NCBI GenBank assembly: GCA_947488935.1
Contig: CANLBN010000001.1
Coordinates: forward strand, 682,001 to 746,000
Length of the DNA: 64,000 nt
Source: an uncultured Pseudomonadales bacterium
GTDB taxonomy: Bacteria; Pseudomonadota; Gammaproteobacteria; Pseudomonadales; Cellvibrionaceae
Direction: 5' to 3'
A program made the position numbers and the translations under genes. Numbering within the stretch: the stretch's first letter is position 1; every line of letters begins with the position of its first letter. Shown here piece after piece: positions 34,462 through 44,388 of the stretch. Under the pieces are notes generated by a model. That model made no database searches. It was given only the letters and a program-made list of their open reading frames with translations, and had not been told where the DNA came from.

Positions 34462-36138
34462 ATGAAGCAAGTATTTGCTAGCTATTTGTTATCCAATATC
34501 CGACTTGGCCCCTTGGCGCTCATCGCAATGGTCGTTGCATTGCTAATGCTTTTGCCAATGGCTGTCATTGTAGCTACTGTTTTTACGGGCTCTTTAGATG
34601 TATGGCGGCATTTGTTTGAAACACTACTGTGGGACTATTTGGGTAATTCATTACTGTTGATGATTGGTGTCGGTTTTGGCGTGCTGATTATCGGTGTGCC
34701 GGCAGCGTGGCTTGTGAGTATGTGTGATTTTCCGGGTCGCAAGTTTTTTACCTGGGCTTTATTACTGCCACTCGCAATGCCTGCCTATATTATTGCCTAT
34801 ACCTACACGGGCCTTTTAGATTTTGCGGGACCTGTACAAACTTTGCTGCGTGATTTCACTGGGTGGCAATATGGTGATTACTGGTTTTTTAATGTGCGTT
34901 CACTGCTTGGCGCGGTGATCATGTTAACGTTAGTGTTATATCCCTATGTTTACTTGCTATCACGCGCCGCTTTTTTAGAGCAGTCGCCCAGTATTTTAGA
35001 AGTTGGGCGTACCATGGGTTATGGCAATCGTACCGGTATGCTCAGGCTTGCGCTGCCAATGGCAAGGCCAGCTATTGTGACAGGCCTAACTCTTGCCTTA
35101 ATGGAAACGCTCGCCGACTTTGGTACGGTGCAGTACTTTGGCGTCAGCACGTTTACCACGGGTATTTTTAGAACCTTTTATGGTTTTGGTGATGCAGCCG
35201 CTGCAGCGCAACTGGCCTCGGTGTTATTGGGGTTTGTTATTTTACTGATAGCACTTGAGCGGTACTCGCGTAAACAGGCACGCTATCATACGGTTAAAGG
35301 CCGTAGCGTTAATCGCATCTGCTTAACCAAAGGCAAAGCTCTGCTGGCGATATGGGTATGTGTATTCCCGTTACTTTTTGGCTTTTTTATTCCCGCAGCA
35401 CAGTTATTATATTGGTCACTATTTGAGGCCGTAATTGGTGACTCTTTTGCTACGCTTGCCTGGAATTCGTTTTATTTAGCCTCTGCTGCGGCTCTTATTG
35501 CTGTCGCTTGCGCCTTGGTGTTGGCTTATGCCAAGCGATCTTACCATCGTAAAAAATTGGTCAAACTTTCTGTGACAGTCGCCGGTACGGGTTATGCGTT
35601 ACCCGGTACTATTATCGCTATCGGTGTATTAATTGCCTTCGCCGCTATTGATCACTATCTAATTGGGCTTATCAAGCAGTGGTTTGATGTTGATGTTGGT
35701 TTGTTGTTGTCGGGTACTTTAGCGGCACTATTATTTGCTTATACCGTAAGGTTTTTGGCAGTATCTCTTGGTGGTATAGAGAGCGGTTTGCAAAAAATAA
35801 AGCCCAATGTGGATCACGCCGCTCAGTTATTAGGCTATAAGCCTTTTCAAGTATTGCGTAAAATTCATATGCCGCTATTAAAAGGCTCGGTTTTAACCGC
35901 TTTTTTAATCGTATTTGTTGATGTATTAAAAGAATTGCCAGCAACCTTAATATTACGGCCATTTAATTTTAATACCTTAGCGGTGCGAGCCTATGAACTT
36001 GCCTCGGACGAGCGTTTAATTGATGCAGCACCTGCATCCTTATTAATTGTACTGGTGGGCTTGGTACCTGTTATTTTATTAAGCCGCTCGATTACTGTGA
36101 GCAATAAACACGTATTGAATAAATCGGCCAAAAAGTAG
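34462..36138 (+). CDS. Ferric iron ABC transporter permease (fused, two modules)
   Basis: This 558-residue protein has about 12 TM helices in two binding-protein-dependent permease modules, as in FbpB/SfuB. Each module has an EAA-type loop for the ATPase: EVGRTMGYGNRTGMLRLALP in the first and HAAQLLGYKPFQVLRKIHMP in the second. The motif KELPATLILRPF near the end is typical of iron permeases. It forms the inner-membrane channel for Fe3+ delivered by the preceding binding protein. Confidence 0.93.
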   Translation: MKQVFASYLLSNIRLGPLALIAMVVALLMLLPMAVIVATVFTGSLDVWRHLFETLLWDYLGNSLLLMIGVGFGVLIIGVPAAWLVSMCDFPGRKFFTWALLLPLAMPAYIIAYTYTGLLDFAGPVQTLLRDFTGWQYGDYWFFNVRSLLGAVIMLTLVLYPYVYLLSRAAFLEQSPSILEVGRTMGYGNRTGMLRLALPMARPAIVTGLTLALMETLADFGTVQYFGVSTFTTGIFRTFYGFGDAAAAAQLASVLLGFVILLIALERYSRKQARYHTVKGRSVNRICLTKGKALLAIWVCVFPLLFGFFIPAAQLLYWSLFEAVIGDSFATLAWNSFYLASAAALIAVACALVLAYAKRSYHRKKLVKLSVTVAGTGYALPGTIIAIGVLIAFAAIDHYLIGLIKQWFDVDVGLLLSGTLAALLFAYTVRFLAVSLGGIESGLQKIKPNVDHAAQLLGYKPFQVLRKIHMPLLKGSVLTAFLIVFVDVLKELPATLILRPFNFNTLAVRAYELASDERLIDAAPASLLIVLVGLVPVILLSRSITVSNKHVLNKSAKK

Positions 36139-36178
36139 TTTATCGGGCTTTGTAATACTGCAGATATAGGGACTATAA

Positions 36179-36613
36179 GTGATAGATGTGGTTTCAAGCG
36201 AAAACCTTGATGAGATTTTGCCCTTAATTGAGCAATACCAAGCTTTTTATAAGGCGGCTCCAGTATCGGGGCCAGCTAATAAGCAGTTTTTCTCTCAATT
36301 TGGAGAGGACAGCTCAGCGGGTTGCCAGTTTTTATATCGCAGCCAAAGCACTACCGTGGGCTTTGCAACGGTTTACTTTACGTTTAACTCAACAATAGCG
36401 GCAAAGGTTGCAATATTGAATGATCTGTATGTTTTGCCTGCTTGCCGTGGGCAGCAAATAGGCAGAAAATTAATTGATCATTGCCGAAATTTTGCATTGA
36501 ATAAAGGTGCTGCTAGATTGCAATGGGTAACGGCGCCGGATAATCTGGCGGCGCAAAAAGTATATGATTCGCTCAATGTGAAAAGAAGTGAGTGGCTTTT
36601 TTACACCTATTAA
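36179..36613 (+). CDS. GNAT family N-acetyltransferase
   Basis: This 144-residue protein starts with GTG at 36179. The acetyl-CoA motif A is LYVLPACRGQQIGRKLIDHC, followed by PDNLAAQKVYDSL. The substrate is unknown. It lies between the iron permease and ATPase genes on the same strand, with gaps of 40 and 20 bases, so it is probably in the iron operon. Confidence 0.85.
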   Translation: MIDVVSSENLDEILPLIEQYQAFYKAAPVSGPANKQFFSQFGEDSSAGCQFLYRSQSTTVGFATVYFTFNSTIAAKVAILNDLYVLPACRGQQIGRKLIDHCRNFALNKGAARLQWVTAPDNLAAQKVYDSLNVKRSEWLFYTY

Positions 36614-36633
36614 ATTAACAAAAGAAATACCTT

Positions 36634-37704
36634 ATGGAAAAATTAATTGCCAGTTTAGTGCAGCTATCGCTAGAGAATGTCACTGTTGGTTACGATGGAA
36701 TTAAGATCGTGCACGACGTGTCTTTGACATTAGGTAGCGGGCAAATTGGTTGCCTGTTGGGGCCTAGTGGTTGTGGTAAATCAACACTATTACGTGCTAT
36801 TGCAGGGTTTGAGCCCGTTATGCAGGGCGAAATTACCATGGAACAGCAGCTGTTATCGTCCCCGACCTTTACCGAGACGCCAGAGGCGCGAAAAATTGGC
36901 ATGGTGTTTCAAGATCTGGCGTTATTCCCGCACTTAACTATTGCTGAAAATATTGGTTTTGGCTTGAGAGCGCTCTCTAAGCTACAGACGGCTGCGCGTG
37001 TTACTGAACTGTTAGAGTTAATTGGCTTGTCGGGGATGGAGCATCGTTATCCTCATTCATTGTCGGGTGGTCAGCAGCAGCGTATTGCATTGGCACGTGC
37101 CATGGCACCCAAGCCTAAGGTATTGCTATTAGATGAGCCTTTTTCTGGTCTAGATGCCTCTATGAGAGAACAGCTTGTACCCGAGGTGCGAGAAATTTTA
37201 TTGCAAGAACAAATGAGCGCCTTACTGGTTACGCATGATCAGATGGAGGCTTTTGCAATGGCAGATAAAGTCGCGGTTATGCACGAAGGCACTATTGTTC
37301 AGTGCGATACCGCACATACTATTTATCATGAGCCAAATAATCACTTTGTCGCTAACTTTGTAGGAGAAGGTGATTTTTTAGGTGGTATTGTATTGAATGA
37401 ATACGATGTTCAGTCGTCGCTGGGGGTTCTTAGTGCCTCTGAGCCACATGCCTTTGCAGTGAGTCAGTCGGTGCGCATACTAGTCAGGCCCGATGATCTT
37501 TTGCACGATGATGATAGCGATACTAAGGCTAAGATTGTCAGCAAGCAGTTTAGAGGTTCGCACTTTTTGTATCGCGTTAAGCTTGAGTCTCAGCAAGAGT
37601 TATATTGCTTCGCCTCTTCGCATCATGATCATGCCATTGGCGAAGATATTGGTATCAAGCTCGACCTTGACCATTTGGTCATGTTTGAAGAAGGAGCCTC
37701 GTAG
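36634..37704 (+). CDS. Ferric iron ABC transporter ATP-binding protein
   Basis: This 356-residue protein has Walker A GPSGCGKST, the signature LSGGQQQRIALARA, Walker B VLLLDEPF and the H-loop THDQMEAF. A C-terminal regulatory TOBE-like domain starts near residue 290 (VRILVRPDDLL). This is the FbpC layout. It powers Fe3+ uptake with the permease and binding protein encoded just upstream. It closes the iron operon; gcvH follows after 105 bases. Confidence 0.92.
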   Translation: MEKLIASLVQLSLENVTVGYDGIKIVHDVSLTLGSGQIGCLLGPSGCGKSTLLRAIAGFEPVMQGEITMEQQLLSSPTFTETPEARKIGMVFQDLALFPHLTIAENIGFGLRALSKLQTAARVTELLELIGLSGMEHRYPHSLSGGQQQRIALARAMAPKPKVLLLDEPFSGLDASMREQLVPEVREILLQEQMSALLVTHDQMEAFAMADKVAVMHEGTIVQCDTAHTIYHEPNNHFVANFVGEGDFLGGIVLNEYDVQSSLGVLSASEPHAFAVSQSVRILVRPDDLLHDDDSDTKAKIVSKQFRGSHFLYRVKLESQQELYCFASSHHDHAIGEDIGIKLDLDHLVMFEEGAS

Positions 37705-37809
37705 ATTGAAATTGTTATTTGCCATTGCAGCAATACCCGATAAAATATCGCCCTAATTAAATAGATGGCTGGTTTAACAAGCATAGAATAATAGAGTTGG
37801 AGAGTAATA

Positions 37810-38196
37810 ATGAGTGAAATTCGTAGTGAATTAAAGTATCTATCGTCCCACGAGTGGGCGCGAGTAGAAGAAGATGGTACCGTGACTATTGGTATTTCTG
37901 ATTATGCTCAAGAGAGTCTTGGAGATGTAGTCTACGTTGAGTGCCCTGATGTGGGTGCAGCGATTGTAGCGGGTGAACAGGTTGCGGTGGTTGAATCTGT
38001 CAAGGCTGCCTCGGATATTTATGCGCCGATTTCTGGCGAAGTTATCGAAGTTAACGAAGCTCTAGAGGATTCTCCTGAGACCGTTAATGACTCTCCCTAT
38101 GATGATGGCTGGTTTTTTAAAGTACGCCCAGACGAATTAGAAGAGCTAGACAATGCGCTTGATAGCGAAGCTTACGAAGAGCAGCTAGACGAATAA
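37810..38196 (+). CDS. gcvH: Glycine cleavage system H protein
   Basis: This 128-residue lipoyl carrier has the lipoyl-lysine in [19 protein letters not shown] and the N-terminal [20 protein letters not shown]. It shuttles the aminomethyl group between P, T and L proteins. A GGAG sequence precedes the ATG. gcvT and gcvP are not beside it in this window, so it is a separate locus, ended by its own terminator. Confidence 0.96.
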   Translation: MSEIRSELKYLSSHEWARVEEDGTVTIGISDYAQESLGDVVYVECPDVGAAIVAGEQVAVVESVKAASDIYAPISGEVIEVNEALEDSPETVNDSPYDDGWFFKVRPDELEELDNALDSEAYEEQLDE

Positions 38197-38210
38197 TTGA
38201 TCGAGTTTAA

Positions 38211-38262
38211 TAAGGTCAAACTAGTTGGTGCTAAAACAGCTAATTAGTTTGGCCTTTTTTAT
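38211..38262. terminator. Terminator between gcvH and the imelysin gene
   Basis: AAGGTCAAACTAGTT and AATTAGTTTGGCCTT form a long near-perfect stem with a loop of about 14 bases, followed by a T-run. It serves gcvH and perhaps the convergent imelysin gene. Confidence 0.75.
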
Positions 38263-38311
38263 TTTTTAATATAAATATATCGCGTTAAAAATAACTATAA
38301 GTTTATTCTCG

Positions 38312-39580
38312 CTACAGTAATAGCGCTTTAGATAAGTTGCGAGTTGCTAGAATAATCTTTTCGAGGTTGGCTTCTTTTTTATTGCTCTCGTCCTCTAAGT
38401 TTTTAGTCAGTTGTAATATATTATCTTTTTTCTTCTCTGAAAATAATGCATCGAATAAACTGATGTCTTTGATGTTTTTATCATCGTCTTTTGAATCACT
38501 ATCACCATGAAGTGAATTAATGGTCGCTAAGTTATTTTTTAGTGCGAGCTTTGTGTTTGCATAAAAACGCTGACTAAATGCGCTTTGGCCTTTAGTTTTT
38601 TTATCTTTTGGTTCTTCTTCTACATTATTGACTATTAGCTCCTCCTTATAAAAAGTGAAAAGCTTATCGATGTGTTGCAATGAATGGCCAATGCTGTTTT
38701 GGAACGCTTGTAGTTTTTCTAGTGGTGCTAATTCTTGAAATTCGAGTGCTAGTGCACCGCTGCTTTGGTATAAGCCGATCAATGTTTGTATGTCGTTAAC
38801 CAGTAGCCTTGCCTGTAGTGTAATAAGTGATCGACGACGATTGCTGGGTAGCTCGTCGATCACTAATCCAGCTTTTGCAAGAGGCTCGGGAAGTGTAGTC
38901 GCGTTTAAAAAGCGTTTGTAGTGGGTATTTTTTTTACCCTTATAATCTCGGTCACCAAATAATAAATACTCAATGGTATAGAGCCCAATAGTCACTTCGT
39001 GATCATCAGTTAGTAAGTGTTGCCCTCGCAGTGTATGTGCATCAATCGATAAGTTGATGTCATTGACGATGCCGCTATGAACATGGGGCCCAAAGCTGTC
39101 GATATAGCCTGGCTGTATTGGCCATGCAGCTATTCTATTGCGCCAGTGATGAACGCTGCTAAGAGGAGAGTCTGTTTTTTCTTGTGTTTCGGGTTTTTCT
39201 GTGCCGTTTTTTTCGGTTGGTTTTTTAGCATTTGCTTGTTTGTTTTTGAGATAAAGCAATGGAGAAAGCTGTTGATAGGCAATAATTGCAGAGCGCCATT
39301 CTTTTTGCGCTGTTTTTAACGATTTTTCAGTGGGTTTCTTTAATAATTGGGCAATGGCTTGTTGTAGTGCCATTGCCTTAGTGAGCGTGTTGCTCAATTG
39401 CTTTTGAGATTTTTCCCAAAGTGCATCGGCAACTCTGTCTGCAGCGGCTTGATCGATTCTTAAGCTCGGCGGTAGTTGTCCATTATTGAGGGCTGCAGTT
39501 TTTTCTGTCGTATTGCTTTTCTCGCAGGCAATACAGCTTATGGCCAATAGCAATACAAGTATGCTTTTTTTAAATGTCAT
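38312..39580 (-). CDS. Imelysin family (M75-like) lipoprotein
   Basis: This protein of about 422 residues begins MTFKKSILVLLLAISCIAC, a lipoprotein-type signal, and is probably anchored in the outer or inner membrane facing the periplasm. The body matches the imelysin helical-bundle family, with the two repeats marked by WRNRIAAWPIQPGYIDSFGP and IGLYTIEYLLFGDRD. Imelysin family members take part in iron uptake. The GxHxxE motif is here G-L-Y-T-I-E, with Tyr for His. Low-complexity Lys/Glu linkers interrupt the middle. It converges on gcvH at the right end of the iron region, but no Fur box was seen upstream. Confidence 0.82.
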   Translation of the reverse strand: MTFKKSILVLLLAISCIACEKSNTTEKTAALNNGQLPPSLRIDQAAADRVADALWEKSQKQLSNTLTKAMALQQAIAQLLKKPTEKSLKTAQKEWRSAIIAYQQLSPLLYLKNKQANAKKPTEKNGTEKPETQEKTDSPLSSVHHWRNRIAAWPIQPGYIDSFGPHVHSGIVNDINLSIDAHTLRGQHLLTDDHEVTIGLYTIEYLLFGDRDYKGKKNTHYKRFLNATTLPEPLAKAGLVIDELPSNRRRSLITLQARLLVNDIQTLIGLYQSSGALALEFQELAPLEKLQAFQNSIGHSLQHIDKLFTFYKEELIVNNVEEEPKDKKTKGQSAFSQRFYANTKLALKNNLATINSLHGDSDSKDDDKNIKDISLFDALFSEKKKDNILQLTKNLEDESNKKEANLEKIILATRNLSKALLL

Positions 39581-39780
39581 TAGTTTTAAATCATCCATGT
39601 TAAATATTCAAAAAGTACAGACATAAAATAAACATCAATGAAGGCGTTATTTTTATACGGTTATCAATACGGGTTTTGGCTGCCCTTAAGTATAGATTTA
39701 AATGCTTGGGCTAACAATTACGTTCAGCAAAACCTCTTCACAAAATTCCGTTTTATGTGCTTGCTAATATTGTTGTACTA

Positions 39781-40437
39781 CTAACCCCTAAGGCTAATGA
39801 CTGGCCAGTGCTGTGCTATGGAGTGAGCGCGCAAGGTATCATCTGGGTCAACGGCAACGGGCTTATCGGCATATTCAAGCAGCGGCAAATCATTAATTGA
39901 GTCGCTATAAAAGGTGATCTCTGTAGGGCTTTGTGTCTGTTCGGTAAGCCACTCTTGTAAGCGTGTAATTTTACCTTCCTGAAAACAAGGGGTGCCGCTT
40001 AGCTTTCCTGTAAATTGTCCTGCAACAATTTCTGGCTCCGTTGCGATCACAGTATCAATGCCTAGCCAGTGGCCGATAGGGGCCGCAACAAAGCTATTTG
40101 TTGCGGTGATAATAATAATTTTATCGCCGCTATCTTTGTGTTGCTGAATAAGCGCATCGGCTTTTGGAAGACGTAGATCGGCAATAACAGTTTGCATAAA
40201 TTCATCGTGCAGTGCCTGTTTGGTTTGTTGGCTTAGTTGCATCAGCGGAGCCAATACAAAGGCTTGATATTCATGGATATCGAGAGTCTTTTGCTGGTAT
40301 TGCAAATAAAAATGATCGTTTTTCTTGGCGTGTTCTATAGGGTCAACTAATTCTTTTGAAATTAAAAACTCCCCCCAAGCATGGTCGCTATCGCCGGCTA
40401 TTAAGGTGTTGTCTAAATCAAAAATCGTTAGTTTCAC
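39781..40437 (-). CDS. HAD-IB family phosphatase
   Basis: This 218-residue protein has HAD motif [11 protein letters not shown], a Ser/Thr motif [10 protein letters not shown], a Lys in EGK, and motif [13 protein letters not shown]. The layout matches SerB-like HAD-IB hydrolases commonly found next to rppH in gammaproteobacteria. The substrate is probably a small phosphorylated metabolite; phosphoserine cannot be excluded. It is divergent from rppH. Confidence 0.9.
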   Translation of the reverse strand: MKLTIFDLDNTLIAGDSDHAWGEFLISKELVDPIEHAKKNDHFYLQYQQKTLDIHEYQAFVLAPLMQLSQQTKQALHDEFMQTVIADLRLPKADALIQQHKDSGDKIIIITATNSFVAAPIGHWLGIDTVIATEPEIVAGQFTGKLSGTPCFQEGKITRLQEWLTEQTQSPTEITFYSDSINDLPLLEYADKPVAVDPDDTLRAHSIAQHWPVISLRG

Positions 40438-40614
40438 AATACTATCCCTTCACTATATCTAATGCTAAAAGGCGCTAATAATGCCACAGTTTTAGCCTTA
40501 ATCGCTTGTTTTATCGAACAATTTATACCTGCTTTGCTAAATATTGAGTTTTCTATGATAGAGTTGCGAGATAATAATATGTCGGTTAATGAAAACAGTG
40601 TTTGGAGATGTAAG

Positions 40615-41115
40615 GTGATAGATGCGGATGGTTTTAGGGCAAATGTCGGCATCATATTAAGTAATGCGAGCGGTCAAGTATTGTGGGCACGCCGTATTGG
40701 CGGTATGGATGCGTGGCAGTTTCCTCAAGGTGGTATCAATGAGGATGAGACGCCTGAACAGGCGCTTTTCAGAGAGCTATATGAAGAGGTCGGTCTAAAG
40801 CCTGAGGATGTAGAGATTATTGACTCAACAAAAGGTTGGTTAAAATACAAATTGCCGCGTAATTTGATTCGAGAGAAGCAGGTACCCCTATGTATCGGCC
40901 AAAAGCAAAAATGGTTTTTGCTTAAACTACTTAGCGATGATGCTGCAGTTAAATTAAATTGCTGCGATGAGATTGAATTTGATCACTGGCGCTGGGTGAG
41001 TTATTGGTATCCGCTTGATCAAGTCATCGCCTTTAAGCGTGATGTTTACTGCCGTGCGCTCAAGATACTGTCTCCTGCACATGCTCAAATTGAGCGTAAA
41101 TTTGAAAATAGTTAG
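40615..41115 (+). CDS. rppH: RNA pyrophosphohydrolase RppH
   Basis: This 166-residue enzyme removes pyrophosphate from mRNA 5' ends and starts decay. The Nudix box is [22 protein letters not shown]. Also conserved are [15 protein letters not shown] at the start and [10 protein letters not shown]. The GTG at 40615 gives the family start (E. coli MIDDDGYRPNVGIV) and has GGAG seven bases upstream; an ATG at 40579 is an alternative. It is followed by ptsP, as in E. coli. Confidence 0.95.
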   Translation: MIDADGFRANVGIILSNASGQVLWARRIGGMDAWQFPQGGINEDETPEQALFRELYEEVGLKPEDVEIIDSTKGWLKYKLPRNLIREKQVPLCIGQKQKWFLLKLLSDDAAVKLNCCDEIEFDHWRWVSYWYPLDQVIAFKRDVYCRALKILSPAHAQIERKFENS

Positions 41116-41176
41116 CGCTAACTTTACACCATGTGAACACTAAGATGATCTCGATAAATATTCGATAGTAATTGCT

Positions 41177-43435
41177 ATGCTGGATTTGCTCCGAAACATT
41201 ACTCAAGAGGTAAACGCTGCTCCTAGCCTACAAGAGGCTATGGACTTAGTTGTGCTGCGTGTGTGTGAATCGATGTCGGTCAAGGTGTGCTCTTTGTATT
41301 TGAGAGACGAGGGTGAGCGCTTTGTCTTGCGGGCAACTAAGGGGCTTAATAAAAGCGCCATCGGCAGTGTAAGTATGACCCAAAACCAAGGCTTGGTGGG
41401 TTATGTTGCCAAGCGCGGAGAGGCGATAAACCTCGAAAACGCCGAGGTTCATTCGCGTTATTTATATTTTCCAGAGACAGGAGAGGAGCGTTTTGCCTCC
41501 TTTTTAGGTGTGCCTGTTATCCACCAAAGGATCGTATTGGGTGTGCTTGCTGTACAGCAATCGCAGAGACGACGCTTTGATGAAAGTGAAGAGGCATTAC
41601 TGTTAACCTTATCGGCACAGCTCTCGGGCATTATTGCGCACGCTAAGGCAACCGGTGATTTGGAGCTATATACAGAGGAGTCTGCCGATGCGCGTTTCAA
41701 GGGTATGCCAGGTGTTTATGGTATTGCCATTGGGCAGGCTGTTGTTTATTCGCCTACGGCCGACCTCACCAGTGTGCCGTTTCAGCGTATTGAAGATATC
41801 GATAAGGAAATTGCCTTTTTCCACGAGGCACTCACCGTTACGCGCGAAGAGATAAAAGCCCTAGGCGATAAGCTGCAAGACCGTCTTACCACGAAAGAGA
41901 GAGCCCTCTTTGATGTGTATTCGGCCATGCTCGATGACACGTCAATGATTCGTGAAGTAAAGGCCATTATTCGTAAATCAATCGCTGCTCCCTATGCCTG
42001 GAGTCAGGTCATTCTTAAGCATGTGCAAACCTTTAGTACCATGCACGATCCTTATTTGCGCGAACGCTCGGCAGATATGCGCGACCTAGGGCGCAGGGTT
42101 TTAGCCTATTTGCAGCAATCCGTTGAAAAAGAGCGCACCTATCCAGATAATACCATCCTTGTTGGCGATGAATTAACGGCTTCGGTCTTGGGTGAGATAC
42201 CTCAAGATAAATTAGTTGGCCTTGTGTCGGTTAAAGGTTCTGCCAACTCGCATATGGCCATTCTTGCCAAAACTATGGGTATTCCCACGGTTATGGGGGC
42301 AGCGGATTTACCCTTTACGCAGATTGATGGCAGCCCGACAATTGTCGATGGCTATCGTGGTACGGTCTATATTAACCCCAATGACGATGTTGTTGCCGAG
42401 TTTAAGGCGCTGTTGCGTGAAGATGAGGCCATTGTTAAAAAATACGAATCTCTGCGTGACTTGCCTTGCGAAACACTCGATAAGCACCGTGTGCCACTGT
42501 GGGTAAATACAGGGCTAATGGCTGATGTTACGCGCTCTATCCAGCGTGGCGCAGAGGGTGTTGGCCTGTATCGAACAGAAGTCCCTTTTTTGTTGCGCGA
42601 TAGCTTTCCAACTGAGAGTGAGCAGAGCAATATTTATCGTGAGCAATTAGCTGCTTTTGCTCCTCATGCGGTCACTATGCGTACACTCGATATTGGTGGC
42701 GATAAACCACTGAGCTATTTTCCAATAAAAGAAGCTAACCCATTTTTGGGCTGGCGTGGTATTCGAATTACGCTCGATCACCCCGAGATTTTTTTAGCGC
42801 AAATACGCGCAATGATGCGTGCATCAGAAGGGCTGGATAACCTGCGTATTATGTTGCCGATGGTGTCGGCAATTCCTGAATTAGAAGAAGCGCAGGTATT
42901 GATTCGTCGTGCCTATAATGAGCTGGTGGAAGAGGGGTTAATGATAGAAATGCCGCCGGTTGGAGTGATGATTGAAGTCCCCGCTGCGGTATACCAAGCA
43001 CGTGAGATTGCGGCGCGCTCTGACTTTTTGTCAGTAGGTAGCAATGACTTAACACAATATTTATTAGCAGTAGATCGCAATAATGCGCAGGTTGCGGGCC
43101 TATTTAACTCCTATCACCCCGCCGTTTTACAGGCGCTAAAAGTGGTGGTTGCATCGGCTCATAGCCAAGATACGCCAGTCAGTATTTGTGGCGAGATGGC
43201 TGGTGAACCAGGCTCTGCCATATTATTAATGGCAATGGGCTTTGACGTACTCTCGATGAACTCGACTAACTTGCCAAAAATAAAATCGGTGATTCGAACC
43301 ATTACACTTGAGCAAGCAGAGTCATTATTGGAGCAGGTGTTATTGTTACCCGATGCACAAGCGGTGAGTGAATGTGTCAACAATGCGCTGACTGAATTTG
43401 GTTTTGCCTCCAGACCGAAATCATTAATGATCTAA
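41177..43435 (+). CDS. ptsP: Phosphoenolpyruvate-protein phosphotransferase PtsP (EI-Ntr)
   Basis: This 752-residue protein starts the nitrogen PTS: it takes phosphate from PEP and passes it to NPr and then PtsN. Residues about 1-160 are a GAF domain (SLQEAMDLVVLRVCESMSVK). The EI-like part follows, with the phospho-His in GSANSHMAILAKTMGIPTVMG and the PEP-binding region GADGVGLYRTE-like EGVGLYRTEVPF, then the C-terminal barrel with SVGSNDLTQYLLAVDR and CGEMAGEPG. The rppH-ptsP order is conserved. The GAF domain is reported to sense glutamine and 2-oxoglutarate in enterics. Confidence 0.97.
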   Translation: MLDLLRNITQEVNAAPSLQEAMDLVVLRVCESMSVKVCSLYLRDEGERFVLRATKGLNKSAIGSVSMTQNQGLVGYVAKRGEAINLENAEVHSRYLYFPETGEERFASFLGVPVIHQRIVLGVLAVQQSQRRRFDESEEALLLTLSAQLSGIIAHAKATGDLELYTEESADARFKGMPGVYGIAIGQAVVYSPTADLTSVPFQRIEDIDKEIAFFHEALTVTREEIKALGDKLQDRLTTKERALFDVYSAMLDDTSMIREVKAIIRKSIAAPYAWSQVILKHVQTFSTMHDPYLRERSADMRDLGRRVLAYLQQSVEKERTYPDNTILVGDELTASVLGEIPQDKLVGLVSVKGSANSHMAILAKTMGIPTVMGAADLPFTQIDGSPTIVDGYRGTVYINPNDDVVAEFKALLREDEAIVKKYESLRDLPCETLDKHRVPLWVNTGLMADVTRSIQRGAEGVGLYRTEVPFLLRDSFPTESEQSNIYREQLAAFAPHAVTMRTLDIGGDKPLSYFPIKEANPFLGWRGIRITLDHPEIFLAQIRAMMRASEGLDNLRIMLPMVSAIPELEEAQVLIRRAYNELVEEGLMIEMPPVGVMIEVPAAVYQAREIAARSDFLSVGSNDLTQYLLAVDRNNAQVAGLFNSYHPAVLQALKVVVASAHSQDTPVSICGEMAGEPGSAILLMAMGFDVLSMNSTNLPKIKSVIRTITLEQAESLLEQVLLLPDAQAVSECVNNALTEFGFASRPKSLMI

Positions 43436-43467
43436 GGGCCTCTTTTGTACTTATTGCTGCTATTTGC

Positions 43468-44232
43468 CTAGTTTAGTGGTATTGAATATTCCCTGTATTG
43501 CTCTTCCAAATAGCTCTTCTCGCTAAAGTCTATTCTTCTGTTATTTATCGTAATTACTGTCGATGCTCTTGTGCCATAGAGTGGCGTTTTGATAAAGCTG
43601 GCCGAGAGTGCTTTTTCTTGTTCCTGGGAAATGCCTGTATTAGGTAAGTCGGCATCTTCTGCAAGTTGTGGGTTTTCTAGAAATGCTCTAATCAGTTGAT
43701 GGTTAAGTGTATTTTTTTCGATAATTTGTTCTAAGGCATATTTGCTCCTAATAACCTTGGGCCAAGGTGTATTTAGGCGATGATTGCTCAAGCCATAGGT
43801 GCCGGGTGCTAAGGCTTGAATATCTTGCTCGCGATTATTTAAGTAAAAAAGCGATTGCTGGGTGTTGGAAAATTCACCTACCAGTAAATTAAAACCATCG
43901 TATTGCTGTAGTGAGCCTTTAATCGCTTGTAAGTAATCGTAACCACTTTGCTCGCCAGCCAAAAAAGCGTGGGTTAGCTCACCTCTGGATCGTCGATTAT
44001 CTATCTTAGTAGGGCTGGCTTCTCGAATATTCGTCAATGCAGCAAAGCGCCCAGTCTCAGTAATGCCTATCCAAGTGCCGCCGGCGATTTGATCGCGGCC
44101 CGCCAAAATATGGGGGGCGTCCTGCCAAAAGTCAGCCGCGAGTGTTGGCCTCTCAAAATATTCATCCCGGTTAGCACCCAATACAAGGGGTGTAGGGGTG
44201 TCTGGTTGGTAAGAAAACAAAATAAGGCACAT
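43468..44232 (-). CDS. NRDE family protein (TANGO2-like)
   Basis: This protein of about 254 residues begins MCLILFSYQ with the N-terminal Cys, and carries NRDEYFERPT, the motif that names the family. Also present are AGRDQIAGGTWIGI and the C-terminal YGTRASTVI. It belongs to the Ntn-hydrolase-like NRDE/TANGO2 family, linked to heme or lipid handling in eukaryotes; its bacterial role is unclear. The ATG at 44232 was chosen because the family starts MCLI. It is divergent from lgt. Confidence 0.88.
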   Translation of the reverse strand: MCLILFSYQPDTPTPLVLGANRDEYFERPTLAADFWQDAPHILAGRDQIAGGTWIGITETGRFAALTNIREASPTKIDNRRSRGELTHAFLAGEQSGYDYLQAIKGSLQQYDGFNLLVGEFSNTQQSLFYLNNREQDIQALAPGTYGLSNHRLNTPWPKVIRSKYALEQIIEKNTLNHQLIRAFLENPQLAEDADLPNTGISQEQEKALSASFIKTPLYGTRASTVITINNRRIDFSEKSYLEEQYREYSIPLN

Positions 44233-44388
44233 GCGGGCAATGATTATCGATTTGAGTATTCTAGGGGCTAACAGTATGCAGAAGAGGTTTAGCCTGTACA
44301 AGTGAGATGCTATGATGTGCCTATTTTACCCATTGTCTATTGGCATACAATAAATGCTCGTAGGCCCTGTCATTATAGAGCGTTTTTT

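Noticed and set aside
37705..37809. Glycine riboswitch upstream of gcvH
   Set aside because: The 105-base gap lacks the conserved glycine-aptamer sequence and paired arms; only a Shine-Dalgarno sequence was seen.
40462..40614. Longer RppH with an N-terminal extension
   Set aside because: The extra residues do not match RppH proteins, and the GTG at 40615 has a well-spaced GGAG and the standard start sequence.
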